A DNA stretch of 64,000 nt from Agaribacterium haliotis (GCF_002312815.1 NZ_NKQJ01000001.1:434126-498125), one strand, 5' to 3'. Positions 54,986-64,000 are shown, numbered from the stretch's first letter. Notes: a model not told the origin generated them from the letters alone. Numbers and translations: made by a program.

Positions 54986-55744
54986 ATGCGCCTGATTTCG
55001 TGGAATGTTAACGGCATTCGCGCCGTAATGAAAAAAGATTTTATGCAGAGCTTCGAGGCGATGGCGCCCGATGTCCTGTGCCTACAAGAAACCAAAGCGC
55101 AGGACGAGCAAACCCTCGAGGCTCTCAAGCAGCTTGATGGCTGGCATATTTACACCAACAGCGCCGAGCGGAAAGGTTATAGCGGTACGGCCATCATCAG
55201 CAAAGAAGAGCCCCTATCGGTCAGCTACGACATCGGCATTGCCGAGCACGACCAGGAAGGCCGCGTTATTTGCGCCGAATACAGCGACTACTTTTTAGTC
55301 ACCGTTTATACCCCTAACTCGGGCTCCGAGCTCAAACGATTAGCCTATCGCCAAAGTTGGGACACGGCGTTTTTAAGCTATCTCAAAGAGCTAGAAAAAC
55401 AAAAACCGGTGATACTCTGCGGCGATCTCAATGTCGCACACCAGGCAATCGACCTTAAACGCCCAAAAGAAAACTACAACAAAGCCGCAGGTTACATGCA
55501 AGAAGAGATCGACGGCATGGACAATTACATCAACGCCGGTTTTATTGATAGTTTTCGCGAACAGCGCGGCGAAGAAGTTAAATACTCATGGTGGAGTTAC
55601 CGAGCCCAGGCCCGCGCGCGCAATGTCGGCTGGAGAATTGATTATTTTTTGTGCTCAGCAACACTCAAAGAGCGCATTACTGATGCCGATATTTACTGCG
55701 ATATTATGGGTTCCGACCACTGCCCGGTTGTACTGGAAATATAA
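54986..55744 (+). CDS. xthA: Exodeoxyribonuclease III
   Basis: A 252-residue AP endonuclease and 3' exonuclease in base-excision repair. MRLISWNVNGIRAVMKKDF begins the fold, LCLQETKAQDEQ holds the metal-binding Glu, ILCGDLNVAHQAIDL the Asp-Asn pair, and IMGSDHCPVVLEI the catalytic Asp-His. The length is normal. It is divergent from rmuC and 21 bp before wzi. Confidence 0.96.
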   Translation: MRLISWNVNGIRAVMKKDFMQSFEAMAPDVLCLQETKAQDEQTLEALKQLDGWHIYTNSAERKGYSGTAIISKEEPLSVSYDIGIAEHDQEGRVICAEYSDYFLVTVYTPNSGSELKRLAYRQSWDTAFLSYLKELEKQKPVILCGDLNVAHQAIDLKRPKENYNKAAGYMQEEIDGMDNYINAGFIDSFREQRGEEVKYSWWSYRAQARARNVGWRIDYFLCSATLKERITDADIYCDIMGSDHCPVVLEI

Positions 55745-55765
55745 GTACTGAGAAAAAGCGAATTT

Positions 55766-57208
55766 ATGTCCAAAGCAATAAAACGCCATGCAAAGACACT
55801 GCTTGCCGCCGCGCTGTTTTTTACTGCGCACGCCAGCAGCGCCGGTTCTTTGTATATGCCGCTGAACGTATCGCCCGAGATTGATCGGCGCATCAACGAA
55901 CTCTTTGTTGTTGCACAGATGCCTCAGGTAAAAAAGCCCTACCCGGTCAAACTAATTCATCAGGCGATGGAAAAAGTTGAAGACAGCCACCCGGGCTTAA
56001 GCTCAAGTGTGCGCAACTACTTGCAGCGCTACAGCCACAAAGTCGGCCTGAGCCATGTCTCTGCTGAAATTGCCGACGGCAGTGGTGCCACCTATGTCGA
56101 GCCCAACAACCGCGGTTACGACAGCAAGTCGCGCTACCAGGTCTCCGCCAATGCTTATTGGGTGGTCAACGATTTATTTGCGGTCAATGTCGGCGGCATG
56201 GCTGGCGAGCGCGAAGGCGATGCACTGAGCGAGTACGCCGAGGGCAGTTTTTTATCCATCGGCAGCGACTGGTTGCAGGCCGACATCGGTTATCGCAGCC
56301 ACTGGTGGAGCCCGCTGCAAGACAGCGCCATGCTGCTAAGTTCACAGGCAGCGGCGATGCCAGGCATCACCTTAAGCAATATTAAACCGCTGACAGACTT
56401 CGGTTTTAGCTACGAAATTTTCTTACAGCAGATGTCCGAAAGCGACAAAATTCTAAGCGCTGAAAACCCGCCCGAGCGCCTTAGCGGCAACCCCAGATTG
56501 TTTGGTATGCACTTAGGTTTTGCGCCATTTGACGGTTTTCAGCTCGGCCTTAACCGCTTAATGCAATATGGCGGCGCCGATAGGGACGACAGCTTTAACA
56601 CGCTGATTAAAGCCTTTTTTCAACCTTATGAGCAGGACAACAAAGGCGGCCAGGGCAATGACTTTGGCAACCAAGTCAGCTCTATTACCGTAAGCTACAG
56701 CTTTGAACACATTATCCCCATTGCTTTGAGCATGGAGTACGCCGGCGAAGATACTTCCGAAGCTTCAAGTAGCGGCTTGCTTGGCAATACCTCCTTGCTT
56801 TACGGCATCAACCTTCCCCGCCTCGGCAAGTTTTTTGCCCTGAACTGGGAACACGGGGAATGGCAAAACGCCTGGTACACCAACGGCAACTACGGCGATG
56901 GCCTGCGCCATTGGGATGCCATTATCGGCCACTGGGGCGCCGAGCAGAGAAACTTCAGCCAGGCCGTTGGCGCCAGCACCGACAGCCTCAAGCTTTACTG
57001 GGATGTGCGCTCAGGAACGTCTGTGGCCGCAACCTGGCGGCAAGTACGCAACAAAGAAACAAACAGCGCCATCTACAGCACCGGTGAAGAGTGGGGGCTG
57101 GAACTCAGCCAGGCTGCCGGCGAAATGATTTTCAACGTCAATATCAGTGCCGGCCAGACCGTTTTTGACGAAAGCTTTAGCCGTATTAGCGGAGGTCTGA
57201 GATGGTAA
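55766..57208 (+). CDS. Capsule assembly Wzi family outer-membrane protein
   Basis: A 480-residue exported beta-barrel protein. A signal peptide ends near ASSAG (residue 27). A helical N-terminal part (INELFVVAQMPQVKKPYPVK) is followed by barrel strands, with DIGYRSHWWSPLQDSAMLLS as the most Wzi-like motif. In Klebsiella and E. coli Wzi binds capsule at the cell surface. No capsule cluster is next to it, but two glycan clusters lie in the window. It overlaps the next gene by 7 bp. Confidence 0.85.
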   Translation: MSKAIKRHAKTLLAAALFFTAHASSAGSLYMPLNVSPEIDRRINELFVVAQMPQVKKPYPVKLIHQAMEKVEDSHPGLSSSVRNYLQRYSHKVGLSHVSAEIADGSGATYVEPNNRGYDSKSRYQVSANAYWVVNDLFAVNVGGMAGEREGDALSEYAEGSFLSIGSDWLQADIGYRSHWWSPLQDSAMLLSSQAAAMPGITLSNIKPLTDFGFSYEIFLQQMSESDKILSAENPPERLSGNPRLFGMHLGFAPFDGFQLGLNRLMQYGGADRDDSFNTLIKAFFQPYEQDNKGGQGNDFGNQVSSITVSYSFEHIIPIALSMEYAGEDTSEASSSGLLGNTSLLYGINLPRLGKFFALNWEHGEWQNAWYTNGNYGDGLRHWDAIIGHWGAEQRNFSQAVGASTDSLKLYWDVRSGTSVAATWRQVRNKETNSAIYSTGEEWGLELSQAAGEMIFNVNISAGQTVFDESFSRISGGLRW

Positions 57209-57762
57209 AACAACTCGCTATTGTCGGTATCGCTGTTAGCCTGCTACTGAGCTCAGCGGCACCCTTCGCCGCCGAGCTTGTGCTGCAGGCCGGTGTTCAG
57301 CAGTTCGATGGCAGCCAGGATAAGGGTCCGCAACAAGACGGCAGCGACGGCACGCTTGAGCTCAGCGGCTCATCGCCAAGCTTTGGCTTGGTGCTCTACA
57401 ACAACATCGATACTAAGCAGCGCCACTGGCTTGGCGCCGGCTTTGATTATTACGAGCTCGAATCAATGGCCTTAAAAGGCTTTCGCGCGATTGATTACCA
57501 GTGGCGTTTTAGCGAACGTTTTTACACTGGTGCCTATATCGGCGCGGCCAGCCTGGACAGTGGTTATCCGCAAAACGGTTACTACTTTGGCGCATCGCTC
57601 GGCGCTTTTGTATGGCAAGACAAACTCAGCCTCAAAGCCGAATTGCGCCGCGGTGAAGGGCTGGCCAGAGACAAACTGCCCGATGAACAAGACGGCTCTG
57701 TGCAGCCGGATCTGTTTTTGGACTTTAACTCGCTTGCCCTGCAGTTGGGCTGGCACTTTTAG
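57202..57762 (+). CDS. Small outer-membrane protein of unknown function
   Basis: A 186-residue protein with a signal peptide (VSLLLSSAAPFAAELV, cleavage near residue 24) and beta-strand pattern to the C-terminal LALQLGWHF, which ends in Phe as barrel proteins do. The family is not recognised. Its start lies inside the end of wzi, so the two are translationally coupled and probably work together. Confidence 0.7.
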   Translation: MVKQLAIVGIAVSLLLSSAAPFAAELVLQAGVQQFDGSQDKGPQQDGSDGTLELSGSSPSFGLVLYNNIDTKQRHWLGAGFDYYELESMALKGFRAIDYQWRFSERFYTGAYIGAASLDSGYPQNGYYFGASLGAFVWQDKLSLKAELRRGEGLARDKLPDEQDGSVQPDLFLDFNSLALQLGWHF

Positions 57763-57848
57763 TGTTAGTGTTACTGGTACTGATACTGGTACTGGCTTGA
57801 GCCCGATTTAAAAAAGAGACCAAACAACAACTAAAAACAACAGAACAG

Positions 57849-57886
57849 GCGAGTTTAAGTCGCACAGCCGTCAGACTTAGACTCGC
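57849..57886. terminator. Hairpin between the barrel gene and rimI, possible two-way terminator
   Basis: GCGAGTTTAAGTC (57849-57861) and GACTTAGACTCGC (57874-57886) pair over 12 of 13 bases and overlap the rimI stop. The flanks are A/T-rich without a clean U run. Confidence 0.45.
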
Positions 57887-58359
57887 TCTGTGTTTGCCCG
57901 GGCCTGTTTTAGGTCAAGCCTCATCAGCAGCGCATCTTCACGACGGCCATCTGCAACACCGCTGCGGTAGTAGTTTTTACGCCGGCCGCACAGACTAAAG
58001 CCGAGCTTGTTATACAGAGCTTTAGCGGCGTCATTGCTCGCCCGAAGCTCCAGAAAAACCGAATTGATCGTTGGCCCCAGCTCATCGATAGCTGCGCGAA
58101 TTAAAGCTTGAGCCAAACCCTGGCCGCGATGCGCTGGATGCACGGAAATAATTAGCAGCTCGGCTTCATCGGCGACAAAACTAAAAACAGCGTGGGCCAA
58201 CCAATGGCCTTCAGAAACCATAGCTAAGCGCAGCCGTTTGGGGGCCAAGCTTGCCTGCTCAAGCGCCTGACGCGACCAGCCGTGTGGTGACGCAGCTGAC
58301 TCTAAGCGAGCTAACGCATCGACATCTTCGCTCTGCCAGTGGCAAAGTTCAGCTCTCAT
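57877..58359 (-). CDS. rimI: Ribosomal protein alanine N-acetyltransferase
   Basis: A 160-residue GNAT acetyltransferase, expected to modify the N-terminus of S18. The start MRAELCHWQSEDVDALARLE at 58359 fits the family; an ATG 11 codons earlier lies inside holD. The acetyl-CoA loop reads VHPAHRGQGLAQALIRAAI, followed by LELRASNDAAKALYNKLGF, both strong RimI patterns. The start overlaps the holD stop by one base (TGATG). Confidence 0.92.
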   Translation of the reverse strand: MRAELCHWQSEDVDALARLESAASPHGWSRQALEQASLAPKRLRLAMVSEGHWLAHAVFSFVADEAELLIISVHPAHRGQGLAQALIRAAIDELGPTINSVFLELRASNDAAKALYNKLGFSLCGRRKNYYRSGVADGRREDALLMRLDLKQARANTERV

Positions 58360-59348
58360 CACAGCTTGGCAACGAGCGTCAGGGCCTGCCACAAACGGGC
58401 TTTCAGACGCGGCTGATAGAGCAAGTCTCTAAGTGCAGGTAACAGTAATACCGGCAGCTGATACGAAGGGCTGTGCTGCAGCGAAAAACACATCGTATCA
58501 AACGATGCGATATCGCGCTGGGGCGCTAACAAGAGCCGGGCGGCGTCCGCGCCCATTGCCACAAAAGCTTTTGGCGGCTGCCGGTGAAAACGGCTGTCAA
58601 AAAAATCAAACATCATATTCGCCGCCGCCTGCCAGGTTCTATCTTCAAGCGCAGTGCCCTCTAACGGCCAGCGCTGAAGCTCCATCGACGGGAGTTCGGT
58701 GACAGCCAGACAGCGCTTTAACACGGCGTGTAAAAGCGCTTGCGTCGGCAGCGCATCACCGGGCTGCTGGCTATCAATAAATTGCAGCTGCGCCGCGCTG
58801 TAAAGGGCAAGCTGAAACTCAGCTTCTGCGGGTGTTGCTGTTTTTTCCGGGCCGGAGGGCTCTTTATTCGCTGAGGGCTCTTCATGGGCTGAAGGCTCTT
58901 TATTAGCTAAAGGCTCTTTATTAGCCGATGACTCTGTATTGGCAGAAGGCTCTTTATCAGCATCTGTAGTGGATAGTGAAGAGTAAGACTCGCTATTAAA
59001 AGGCGCCGCGGGGGCTTCGGCAATGGCCTGTGCTGCTTGCGGTGCTGAACGCTTGGCGGCAGCTGGTTTTTTGTCAGGCTCGCCAGTAAGAGACTGCAGG
59101 ACGCTGCTAAGCGCGGTTGGGCCCGTTAGGCCTGAGGCCGTTGCACCACTGTCTTGCGCCGTATCAGGCGCTGAGCCAGGCGATGAATTATAAGATTGAG
59201 CACGTTGTTGCGCCTCATGCTCTGTGTCGACAATCTTTATCGGCAGTGGGCAGGCGCGAGCAGCGGCGCTGTTGAGTAATAAGCGCCGCGGCACAAAACT
59301 TTCGATGCCCATGGCATCGAGGTAGTGCATACGGGATAGTTCATTCAT
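58359..59348 (-). CDS. holD: Probable DNA polymerase III psi subunit with an enlarged repeat-rich linker
   Basis: A 329-residue protein. The N-terminus MHYLDAMGIESFVPRRLL matches the conserved start of psi, the clamp-loader accessory subunit. The C-terminus (LPVLLLPALRDLLYQPRLKA) also fits HolD. The position before rimI is that of E. coli holD. The protein is more than twice the usual length (about 137). The extra part includes six hexapeptide units such as KEPSAN, KEPLAN and KEPSAH near residues 129-164, coded by an 18-bp minisatellite. I rate HolD as likely rather than certain because of the length. Confidence 0.65.
   Translation of the reverse strand: MNELSRMHYLDAMGIESFVPRRLLLNSAAARACPLPIKIVDTEHEAQQRAQSYNSSPGSAPDTAQDSGATASGLTGPTALSSVLQSLTGEPDKKPAAAKRSAPQAAQAIAEAPAAPFNSESYSSLSTTDADKEPSANTESSANKEPLANKEPSAHEEPSANKEPSGPEKTATPAEAEFQLALYSAAQLQFIDSQQPGDALPTQALLHAVLKRCLAVTELPSMELQRWPLEGTALEDRTWQAAANMMFDFFDSRFHRQPPKAFVAMGADAARLLLAPQRDIASFDTMCFSLQHSPSYQLPVLLLPALRDLLYQPRLKARLWQALTLVAKL
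58857..58964. repeat. 18-bp minisatellite inside holD
   Basis: Six units of 18 bp (consensus AGGCTCTTTATTAGCTGA) run in frame from 58857 to 58964 and code for KEPSAN-like hexapeptides. Units differ at several bases, so the array is not fresh, but the frame is always kept. Confidence 0.85.
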
Positions 59349-59367
59349 GGCGCCAGTGTAACAGGAA

Positions 59368-59407
59368 AGCGCCCCCTAAACTGCGCTGCAGCGAGTTAGG
59401 GGGCGCT
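59368..59407 (-). terminator. Hairpin after leuA
   Basis: AGCGCCCCCTAA and TTAGGGGGCGCT form a perfect 12-bp stem, starting 29 bp after the leuA stop. Only a short T stretch follows on the minus strand. Confidence 0.55.
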
Positions 59408-59435
59408 GCAAAACTTGCCAACAATTACACGCGTT

Positions 59436-60983
59436 CTACACGCCGTCGTGCTGAGGGTGACTTTTGCTGGCCGGCGCCGACAGTAAATTCAGCGCCATTA
59501 AATAAGCCTTCACCGAAGCCACAACAATATCGGTATCAGAGCCAACACCGTTGACAATATGGCCGTCTTTTTCAAGGCGAACCGTGACCTCGCCCTGAGA
59601 ATCCGTACCCTGAGTAATGGCGTTGACTGAATACAGCTGCAGATCAGCCCGGCTTTCAGCAACGGCTTCAACAGCTTTGTAGGCGGCATCAACCGGGCCA
59701 CTGCCATCGGAGCTGGTTTTCACATCTTTGCCGTCAACTTGCAAACTCAATTGCGCATGAGGCTTTTGGCCAGTTTTTGAGCTCACTTCCATATCAACCA
59801 ACAGGAATTTCTCAGCCATGTCCTTGTGAGACGAGGATGAGACCAGAGCTTGCAAGTCTTCGTCAAAGATTTCGTGTTTTTTATCGGCCAGCTCTTTAAA
59901 GCGCGCAAACGCTAAATTTAAAGCGTCTTGAGAATCAAAGCTGATGCCAAGATCTTCAAAGCGCGCTTTTACCGCCGCGCGGCCGCTGTGCTTGCCGAGA
60001 ACAATTTTATTGGTATTCCAGCCGACATCTTCGGCTTTCATTATCTCGTAAGTTTCGCGGTGCTTAAGCACCCCATCTTGGTGAATGCCGCTCTCGTGCG
60101 CAAAAGCATTGGCGCCAACGATGGCTTTATTCGGCTGCACAGGAAACCCCGTGACAGTGCTGACCAAGCGCGAGGTCGGCACGATATGCTCGGTTTGAAT
60201 AGCCGTTTCAACCGGGTACAAATCCTTGCGTGTGCGCACGGCCATCACCACCTCTTCCAAGGCCGCGTTTCCGGCGCGCTCACCGAGGCCGTTGATGGTG
60301 CATTCAATCTGGCGCACCCCGTTCATCACCGCAGACAGCGAATTCGCCACCGCGAGCCCTAAATCGTTGTGACAGTGGGTTGAGAAAATTGCTTTATCGG
60401 CATTGGGCACCGCCTCGATCAAGCGCTTAAACATGGCGCCGTACTCGCCCGGTTCGCCGTAACCGACGGTATCGGGAATATTGATGGTGCCGGCACCGGC
60501 ATCAATCGCCGCTTCGACAATGCGGCACATAAAGTCAAACTCTGAACGCGAACCGTCTTCGAGGCTGAACTCAACATCGCCGGTGTAATTTCGCGCGCGC
60601 TTTACGGCGTGAATCGCACGCTCAAGTACTGCGTCCGGCTCCATACGCAGTTTGTATTTCATATGGATCGGCGACGTCGCAATAAAGGTGTGAATGCGCG
60701 AGCGCTCGGCGTTTTTCAACGCTTCGGCCGCCCGGTCAATGTCGGCATCAACGGCGCGGGCCAAACTACAGACCGTGCTTTCACGCACGGCTTCGGCCAC
60801 CGCTTTGACACTTTCAAAATCACCGGGGCTGGCAATAGCAAAGCCGGCCTCAATAACATCGACGCGCATTTTCTCAAGCATTTTGGCGATGCGGACTTTT
60901 TCATCGCGAGTCATCGACGCGCCGGGGCTTTGTTCACCATCGCGCAGCGTCGTATCAAAAATCACTAACTTGTCTTTAGACAT
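59436..60983 (-). CDS. leuA: 2-isopropylmalate synthase
   Basis: A 515-residue enzyme for the first leucine-specific step. [17 protein letters not shown] opens the catalytic barrel, [16 protein letters not shown] gives the metal-binding His pair, and [17 protein letters not shown] follows. The C-terminal regulatory domain (about 390-500) is complete, so leucine feedback is expected. It is the proteobacterial long form. The ribosome site is AGGAAAAA. leuBCD are not adjacent. Confidence 0.97.
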   Translation of the reverse strand: MSKDKLVIFDTTLRDGEQSPGASMTRDEKVRIAKMLEKMRVDVIEAGFAIASPGDFESVKAVAEAVRESTVCSLARAVDADIDRAAEALKNAERSRIHTFIATSPIHMKYKLRMEPDAVLERAIHAVKRARNYTGDVEFSLEDGSRSEFDFMCRIVEAAIDAGAGTINIPDTVGYGEPGEYGAMFKRLIEAVPNADKAIFSTHCHNDLGLAVANSLSAVMNGVRQIECTINGLGERAGNAALEEVVMAVRTRKDLYPVETAIQTEHIVPTSRLVSTVTGFPVQPNKAIVGANAFAHESGIHQDGVLKHRETYEIMKAEDVGWNTNKIVLGKHSGRAAVKARFEDLGISFDSQDALNLAFARFKELADKKHEIFDEDLQALVSSSSHKDMAEKFLLVDMEVSSKTGQKPHAQLSLQVDGKDVKTSSDGSGPVDAAYKAVEAVAESRADLQLYSVNAITQGTDSQGEVTVRLEKDGHIVNGVGSDTDIVVASVKAYLMALNLLSAPASKSHPQHDGV

Positions 60984-61440
60984 GGTTTTTTCCTATAGGC
61001 TTCGCTTTTGGCCAAGCTCATCTTTGTGAATACGGTTTATATGGATTGTGCATAGAAACGCTTGCTTAGAGCTGTATTGAACAAACGTGTAACAACAGCT
61101 AATTCAAAGCAAATATTGGAGCGCTGATTCAAACAACTTCTTTACAGACAACCAAGAAGCCACTGAATCAGCTAGATAAGTCGACAGCCTAGACTAAGAC
61201 TGCGAGCCAGCGCGGAAAAACAGGCAGACAGCATCGCACAGCCTGGAACGGCTGGGCAAAAAACACTGTTGTCGCGGGAAATAGACACGGCCTGTAAACT
61301 CAATCTGGCTTATTCAATGAGCACAGTTTAAGCACTACACAGGCACGCATCAAGATCCATCCTAACAAAATAGATATATTAGGATGAAAAAACACATATT
61401 TTCGGGTTAGACCGGAAGAAAGAAAACGCCCATCCTACGA
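60984..61440. other. Intergenic region upstream of leuA
   Basis: It should hold the leuA promoter. I found no leader peptide rich in Leu codons and no clear attenuator. An 8-bp inverted repeat, CATCCTAA with TTAGGATG, lies at about 61358-61386, near the end of cheX. No gene is supported. Confidence 0.4.
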
Positions 61441-61893
61441 TCAGACGTTTTCCAAGCAAATTACTACTGCCGCGCTATAGGCTTTCCAGTAGATAGGAAT
61501 AACGTAAGAGCGCAGCTGCTCGGGCAATTGGATTTTGCTGCCGTCGCCTTCAATCATTACCGGCACGCTGATCATAAACTCCTGGCCAAACTCAGAGCGG
61601 GCGTTACCGCTGATGGTGTTGGCAACTTCACCAACAATATCCATGATATTTTCGTTGCTGGTATCCTGCTCGCCGAGGCTCAGCAACAGGTGAGTCAGTA
61701 GGATCTTTGGCGCGGTGAAATAGACGGTGCCTTTGTAGGGCCCGCTAACACCGATAATGCCGGTGTAATCAAAGCAGGTCGGATCTCTATTTTCAACCAG
61801 GTAGGGCGCACCCACTTTGACATCTTTGTCGGAGGTGTGCTGAAAATAATTGAGCACACCATTGATAAAAATTTTAAGCGTATCTTCAGACAT
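61441..61893 (-). CDS. CheX-type chemotaxis phosphatase-like protein
   Basis: A 150-residue protein of the CheC/CheX/FliY family, expected to dephosphorylate CheY. The core helix reads SNENIMDIVGEVANTISGNA, with the E and N residues used for catalysis. The start MSEDTLKIFINGV overlaps the cheY stop by 8 bp (ATGTCTGA), so the two are coupled. The length is typical of stand-alone CheX. Confidence 0.88.
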   Translation of the reverse strand: MSEDTLKIFINGVLNYFQHTSDKDVKVGAPYLVENRDPTCFDYTGIIGVSGPYKGTVYFTAPKILLTHLLLSLGEQDTSNENIMDIVGEVANTISGNARSEFGQEFMISVPVMIEGDGSKIQLPEQLRSYVIPIYWKAYSAAVVICLENV

Positions 61894-62257
61894 CAATGCC
61901 CTCCACCAGCTCTCCAAGAGCATCGTTTAATTGTTCACTGCTAAATGGCTTACACAAAAAACCGCGCGCGCCTTTTTCCAAAGCGAGAATGCCGGTTTCA
62001 ACATCACTAAGTGCCGACACCACAAGGATGCGTGTTTCGGGCTTAATAGCAGTGATGCGTTCAACACATTCAATGCCGTCCATTTCCGGCATCGTTAAGT
62101 CCATGGTCACGACTTCGGCATCGGTTCGCTTGAGCATTGCTACCGCTTCTGCGCCGTTGCGTGCCATGCCAACAACATCAAAACGCGCGGCATCAGCGCT
62201 GCGCTCAATCTTTCGCCGAATGATATTGCTATCATCGACGATCATCAGTTTTAACAT
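61886..62257 (-). CDS. CheY-like response regulator
   Basis: A 123-residue single receiver domain. The start gives MLKLMIVDDSNIIRRKIERS, with the acidic pair near the N-terminus, and an ATG 19 codons upstream would add residues no receiver has. AEVVTMDLTMPEMDGIE carries the phospho-acceptor Asp (about residue 56). The Ser switch is in VVSALSD and the Lys in FLCKPFSSEQL. No output domain is present, so it should act by protein contact. Confidence 0.94.
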   Translation of the reverse strand: MLKLMIVDDSNIIRRKIERSADAARFDVVGMARNGAEAVAMLKRTDAEVVTMDLTMPEMDGIECVERITAIKPETRILVVSALSDVETGILALEKGARGFLCKPFSSEQLNDALGELVEGIDV

Positions 62258-62356
62258 AAATCTACCTTGAACAAAGGAGGCTAAGCTGCGCAGCGGCGAG
62301 CTTAGCTCAAACAAAAAATCAGGCTAAATAACAAGTGCGAGCTCAGCCGTATCCGG

Positions 62357-64000
62357 CTAAGCCGCTTCAGATACCGCCGCAGGCGCCGGTAAAAACACCG
62401 ATATCTTGGTGCCGTGGCCGCTGCGACTGGCAATGCGAATACGCCCGCGCATGGCGTTGACACGCTGGCGCAGTAAATCCATGCCCGCACCGGTACCTGC
62501 ATCCATCGTGTGCTCGGCCGCGGTGCTAAAGCCCGGCTCAAAAATCAGCGAGGTCAGACGCTTGGCACTCCAGGATTCCAGCTCTGTCTCCGAGGCGATG
62601 CCGAGCTCGGCGGCTTTTTCCCGGATACGGTCAATATCAATACCGCCGCCATCATCTTTGACCACAAACTCAAGCTCGCCTTTCGAAGACTGGCTAAGGC
62701 GCAGCTCGATTTTGCCCTCGATATCTTTATTCAATTGCTCGCGCTCGCTTGGTGTCTCGATGCCGTGGGCAACGGCATTGCGGATACCTTGTATAGCAAA
62801 GTCGCTGAGCAGGCCGGACAGCTCTTTGCTCATCGGCACTTCCGACAGGCCACTGGTAAACAGTTGCACCTGCTTGCCACAGCGCAAACTGCTTTTGTTT
62901 AGCAGGTCCTCGAGGTGATGCCAATCACTGCTTATCGACTCGCTGCGAGCAGGCGCCTTGGCCCCGCTTGAAAATGCACCGAGTTTCGCCGTCAGTACCT
63001 GTACCGACTCGGTGTGTTTTACTAGTTTTTCCAGGCGCACAACCAAAGGCAGAAAGTCGTCTCCGGTAATATTATCTTTGCCGTGTACATCTTTGATATT
63101 GAGTTCAAACTCGTGTGTGAGCTCCTCAAAACTTTCGAGGTTCAAAGCTGAGGCCTCCCCCTTAATACGGTGTATCGCCACAAAGATCTGATCGAGTTTT
63201 CGTTTTAACGCAACATGACCTTTACTCGGTTCTCTAAGGATCGTATTGACATCGTCGGCGGCCTCTTCGACCTGTTTTAAATACAGCTTCAGCAAATCGG
63301 GGTTTGCGTGCAATATGCTGGTAAGTACTTCGATCTGCCTTTCGTTTTGCTCTTTACTCAAAGCCAGTTCGCGCTCGAGGCGAACTTTTTCACTAACATC
63401 AACAACAGTCACTAGTATGTCTTTTATTTTTCCGTCGTCGTAAACACGCTCGAAGGTAAAACTAAAGTACTTGGTTAAATAGTGCCCTTGGTTATCGCTG
63501 ATATTTACCTCAATTTCTTTTAACGGGTTTAGATCGCCAATAAGATTACTTTTGATATCCTCGCGAAAAAGCAAAGCAATAAAACGCTGAGCAGTGCGCA
63601 AATCTTTATCGCTAACCATGCTTTCAAGTAAAGCTTCAAGGCTCAAACCACCGAGCTCTTTGCGCACAAACATGGTTTCTAGTGCTCGTGAATACTGCGA
63701 GCTGATAATGCGCTCTTTATCGAGTAGAAACAGGCCTTCGCCGACGGTTTCAAGAATTTCCGTGGTTTCTTTACGCGCACTTTCAATTTGTTTATCGGAC
63801 TCGCGCAGCTGCCCGAGAAAATGCACAAGAATAATTAAGAAGTTAATAATCGCTAAAGTAATACCGACGGTTTGAATCCAGCGCAGGCGCGTCGCCTTTG
63901 AGGTTGCGACGTGCTCAAGTTCAACCGTTAAATTATTCATAAGCTTGAGCAAAGCCAAATTGTTCGCGCGGGCGTAGGCCAGCGCCGGCATCAGCGCTTG
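62357..64000 (-). CDS. CheA-like membrane kinase with PAS, internal Hpt and ATPase domains, 5' end cut
   Basis: At least 548 residues; the frame is open to the right edge. Order visible: a membrane segment (WIQTVGITLAIINFLIILVH), a PAS domain (ILETVGEGLFLLDKERIISS), a coiled region, an Hpt-like segment with AIHRIKGEASALNL containing the phospho-His, and a CheA-type ATPase: IRNAVAHGIETPSE (N box), VKDDGGGIDIDRI (G1), IFEPGFST (F box) and AGTGAGMDLLRQRVNAM (G2). There is no CheW-like domain at the end. It is probably in one operon with cheY and cheX, 99 bp downstream. Confidence 0.85.
   Translation of the reverse strand, partial: QALMPALAYARANNLALLKLMNNLTVELEHVATSKATRLRWIQTVGITLAIINFLIILVHFLGQLRESDKQIESARKETTEILETVGEGLFLLDKERIISSQYSRALETMFVRKELGGLSLEALLESMVSDKDLRTAQRFIALLFREDIKSNLIGDLNPLKEIEVNISDNQGHYLTKYFSFTFERVYDDGKIKDILVTVVDVSEKVRLERELALSKEQNERQIEVLTSILHANPDLLKLYLKQVEEAADDVNTILREPSKGHVALKRKLDQIFVAIHRIKGEASALNLESFEELTHEFELNIKDVHGKDNITGDDFLPLVVRLEKLVKHTESVQVLTAKLGAFSSGAKAPARSESISSDWHHLEDLLNKSSLRCGKQVQLFTSGLSEVPMSKELSGLLSDFAIQGIRNAVAHGIETPSEREQLNKDIEGKIELRLSQSSKGELEFVVKDDGGGIDIDRIREKAAELGIASETELESWSAKRLTSLIFEPGFSTAAEHTMDAGTGAGMDLLRQRVNAMRGRIRIASRSGHGTKISVFLPAPAAVSEAA

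Noticed and set aside
60984-61440. Leucine leader peptide or attenuator before leuA
   Set aside because: No short frame rich in Leu codons and no terminator/antiterminator pair could be found.

Overview
The window looks like chromosomal DNA of a marine gammaproteobacterium of the Pseudomonadales/Cellvibrionales type. This rests on the tyrA-aroA fusion next to pheA and gyrA, the cmk, rpsA, ihfB and lapAB genes, the holD-rimI pair, several large TonB-dependent receptors, and many intergenic hairpin repeats. The genus assignment is inference from gene content only.

Layout. 1-6711 (minus): ihfB, cut by the left edge, preceded by six genes for a CDP-3,6-dideoxyhexose (rfbI, rfbF, rfbG, rfbH, a sugar reductase and a GT2 glycosyltransferase). 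6842-8619: rpsA with its terminator. 9041-9116: tRNA-Ala(GGC). 9483-12423: a diguanylate cyclase convergent with gltX. 12874-16203 (plus): an overlapping membrane glycosylation operon (GtrA, GT2, DUF2304, multi-span GT-C-like protein), then a nitroreductase. 16939-29334 (minus): MscS, two TonB-dependent receptors, a lipoprotein made of two tandem copies of one domain, an unrecognised 592-residue secreted protein, and a 60-residue protein that is little more than a signal peptide plus a PEP-CTERM-like tail. 29821-41414 (minus): a kinase with a decayed ATPase domain, lapB, lapA, cmk, pyrF, comEA, an outer-membrane barrel, tyrA-aroA, pheA and gyrA. 42109-45183: an RNA methylase, a DUF4124 metallopeptidase and a DUF5610 protein. 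45594-52501 (plus): FNR-box-preceded hemN, rlmA and an RND pump pair. 52572-53473: a tandem array of structured non-coding repeats. 53474-60983: rmuC, xthA, wzi, a barrel protein, rimI, holD and leuA. 61441-64000 (minus): cheX, cheY and a CheA-like membrane kinase cut by the right edge.

How the parts fit. Two surface-glycan blocks, Wzi, MscS, LapA/LapB and the receptors make the window rich in envelope functions. The usual cmk-rpsA-ihfB-lapA-lapB neighbourhood is split: cmk is joined directly to lapA, while rpsA and ihfB lie about 24 kb away with the dideoxysugar genes between them. The most distinctive unexplained features are the non-coding repeats (hairpins with a constant CAT-CC-ATG core and changing stems, and a 109-bp element with 19-bp inverted ends), the tiny PEP-CTERM-like protein, a plus-strand terminator with no gene before it, the decayed kinase behind lapB, and the duplicated lipoprotein with its receptor. 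All calls were made by reading; no database search was possible.
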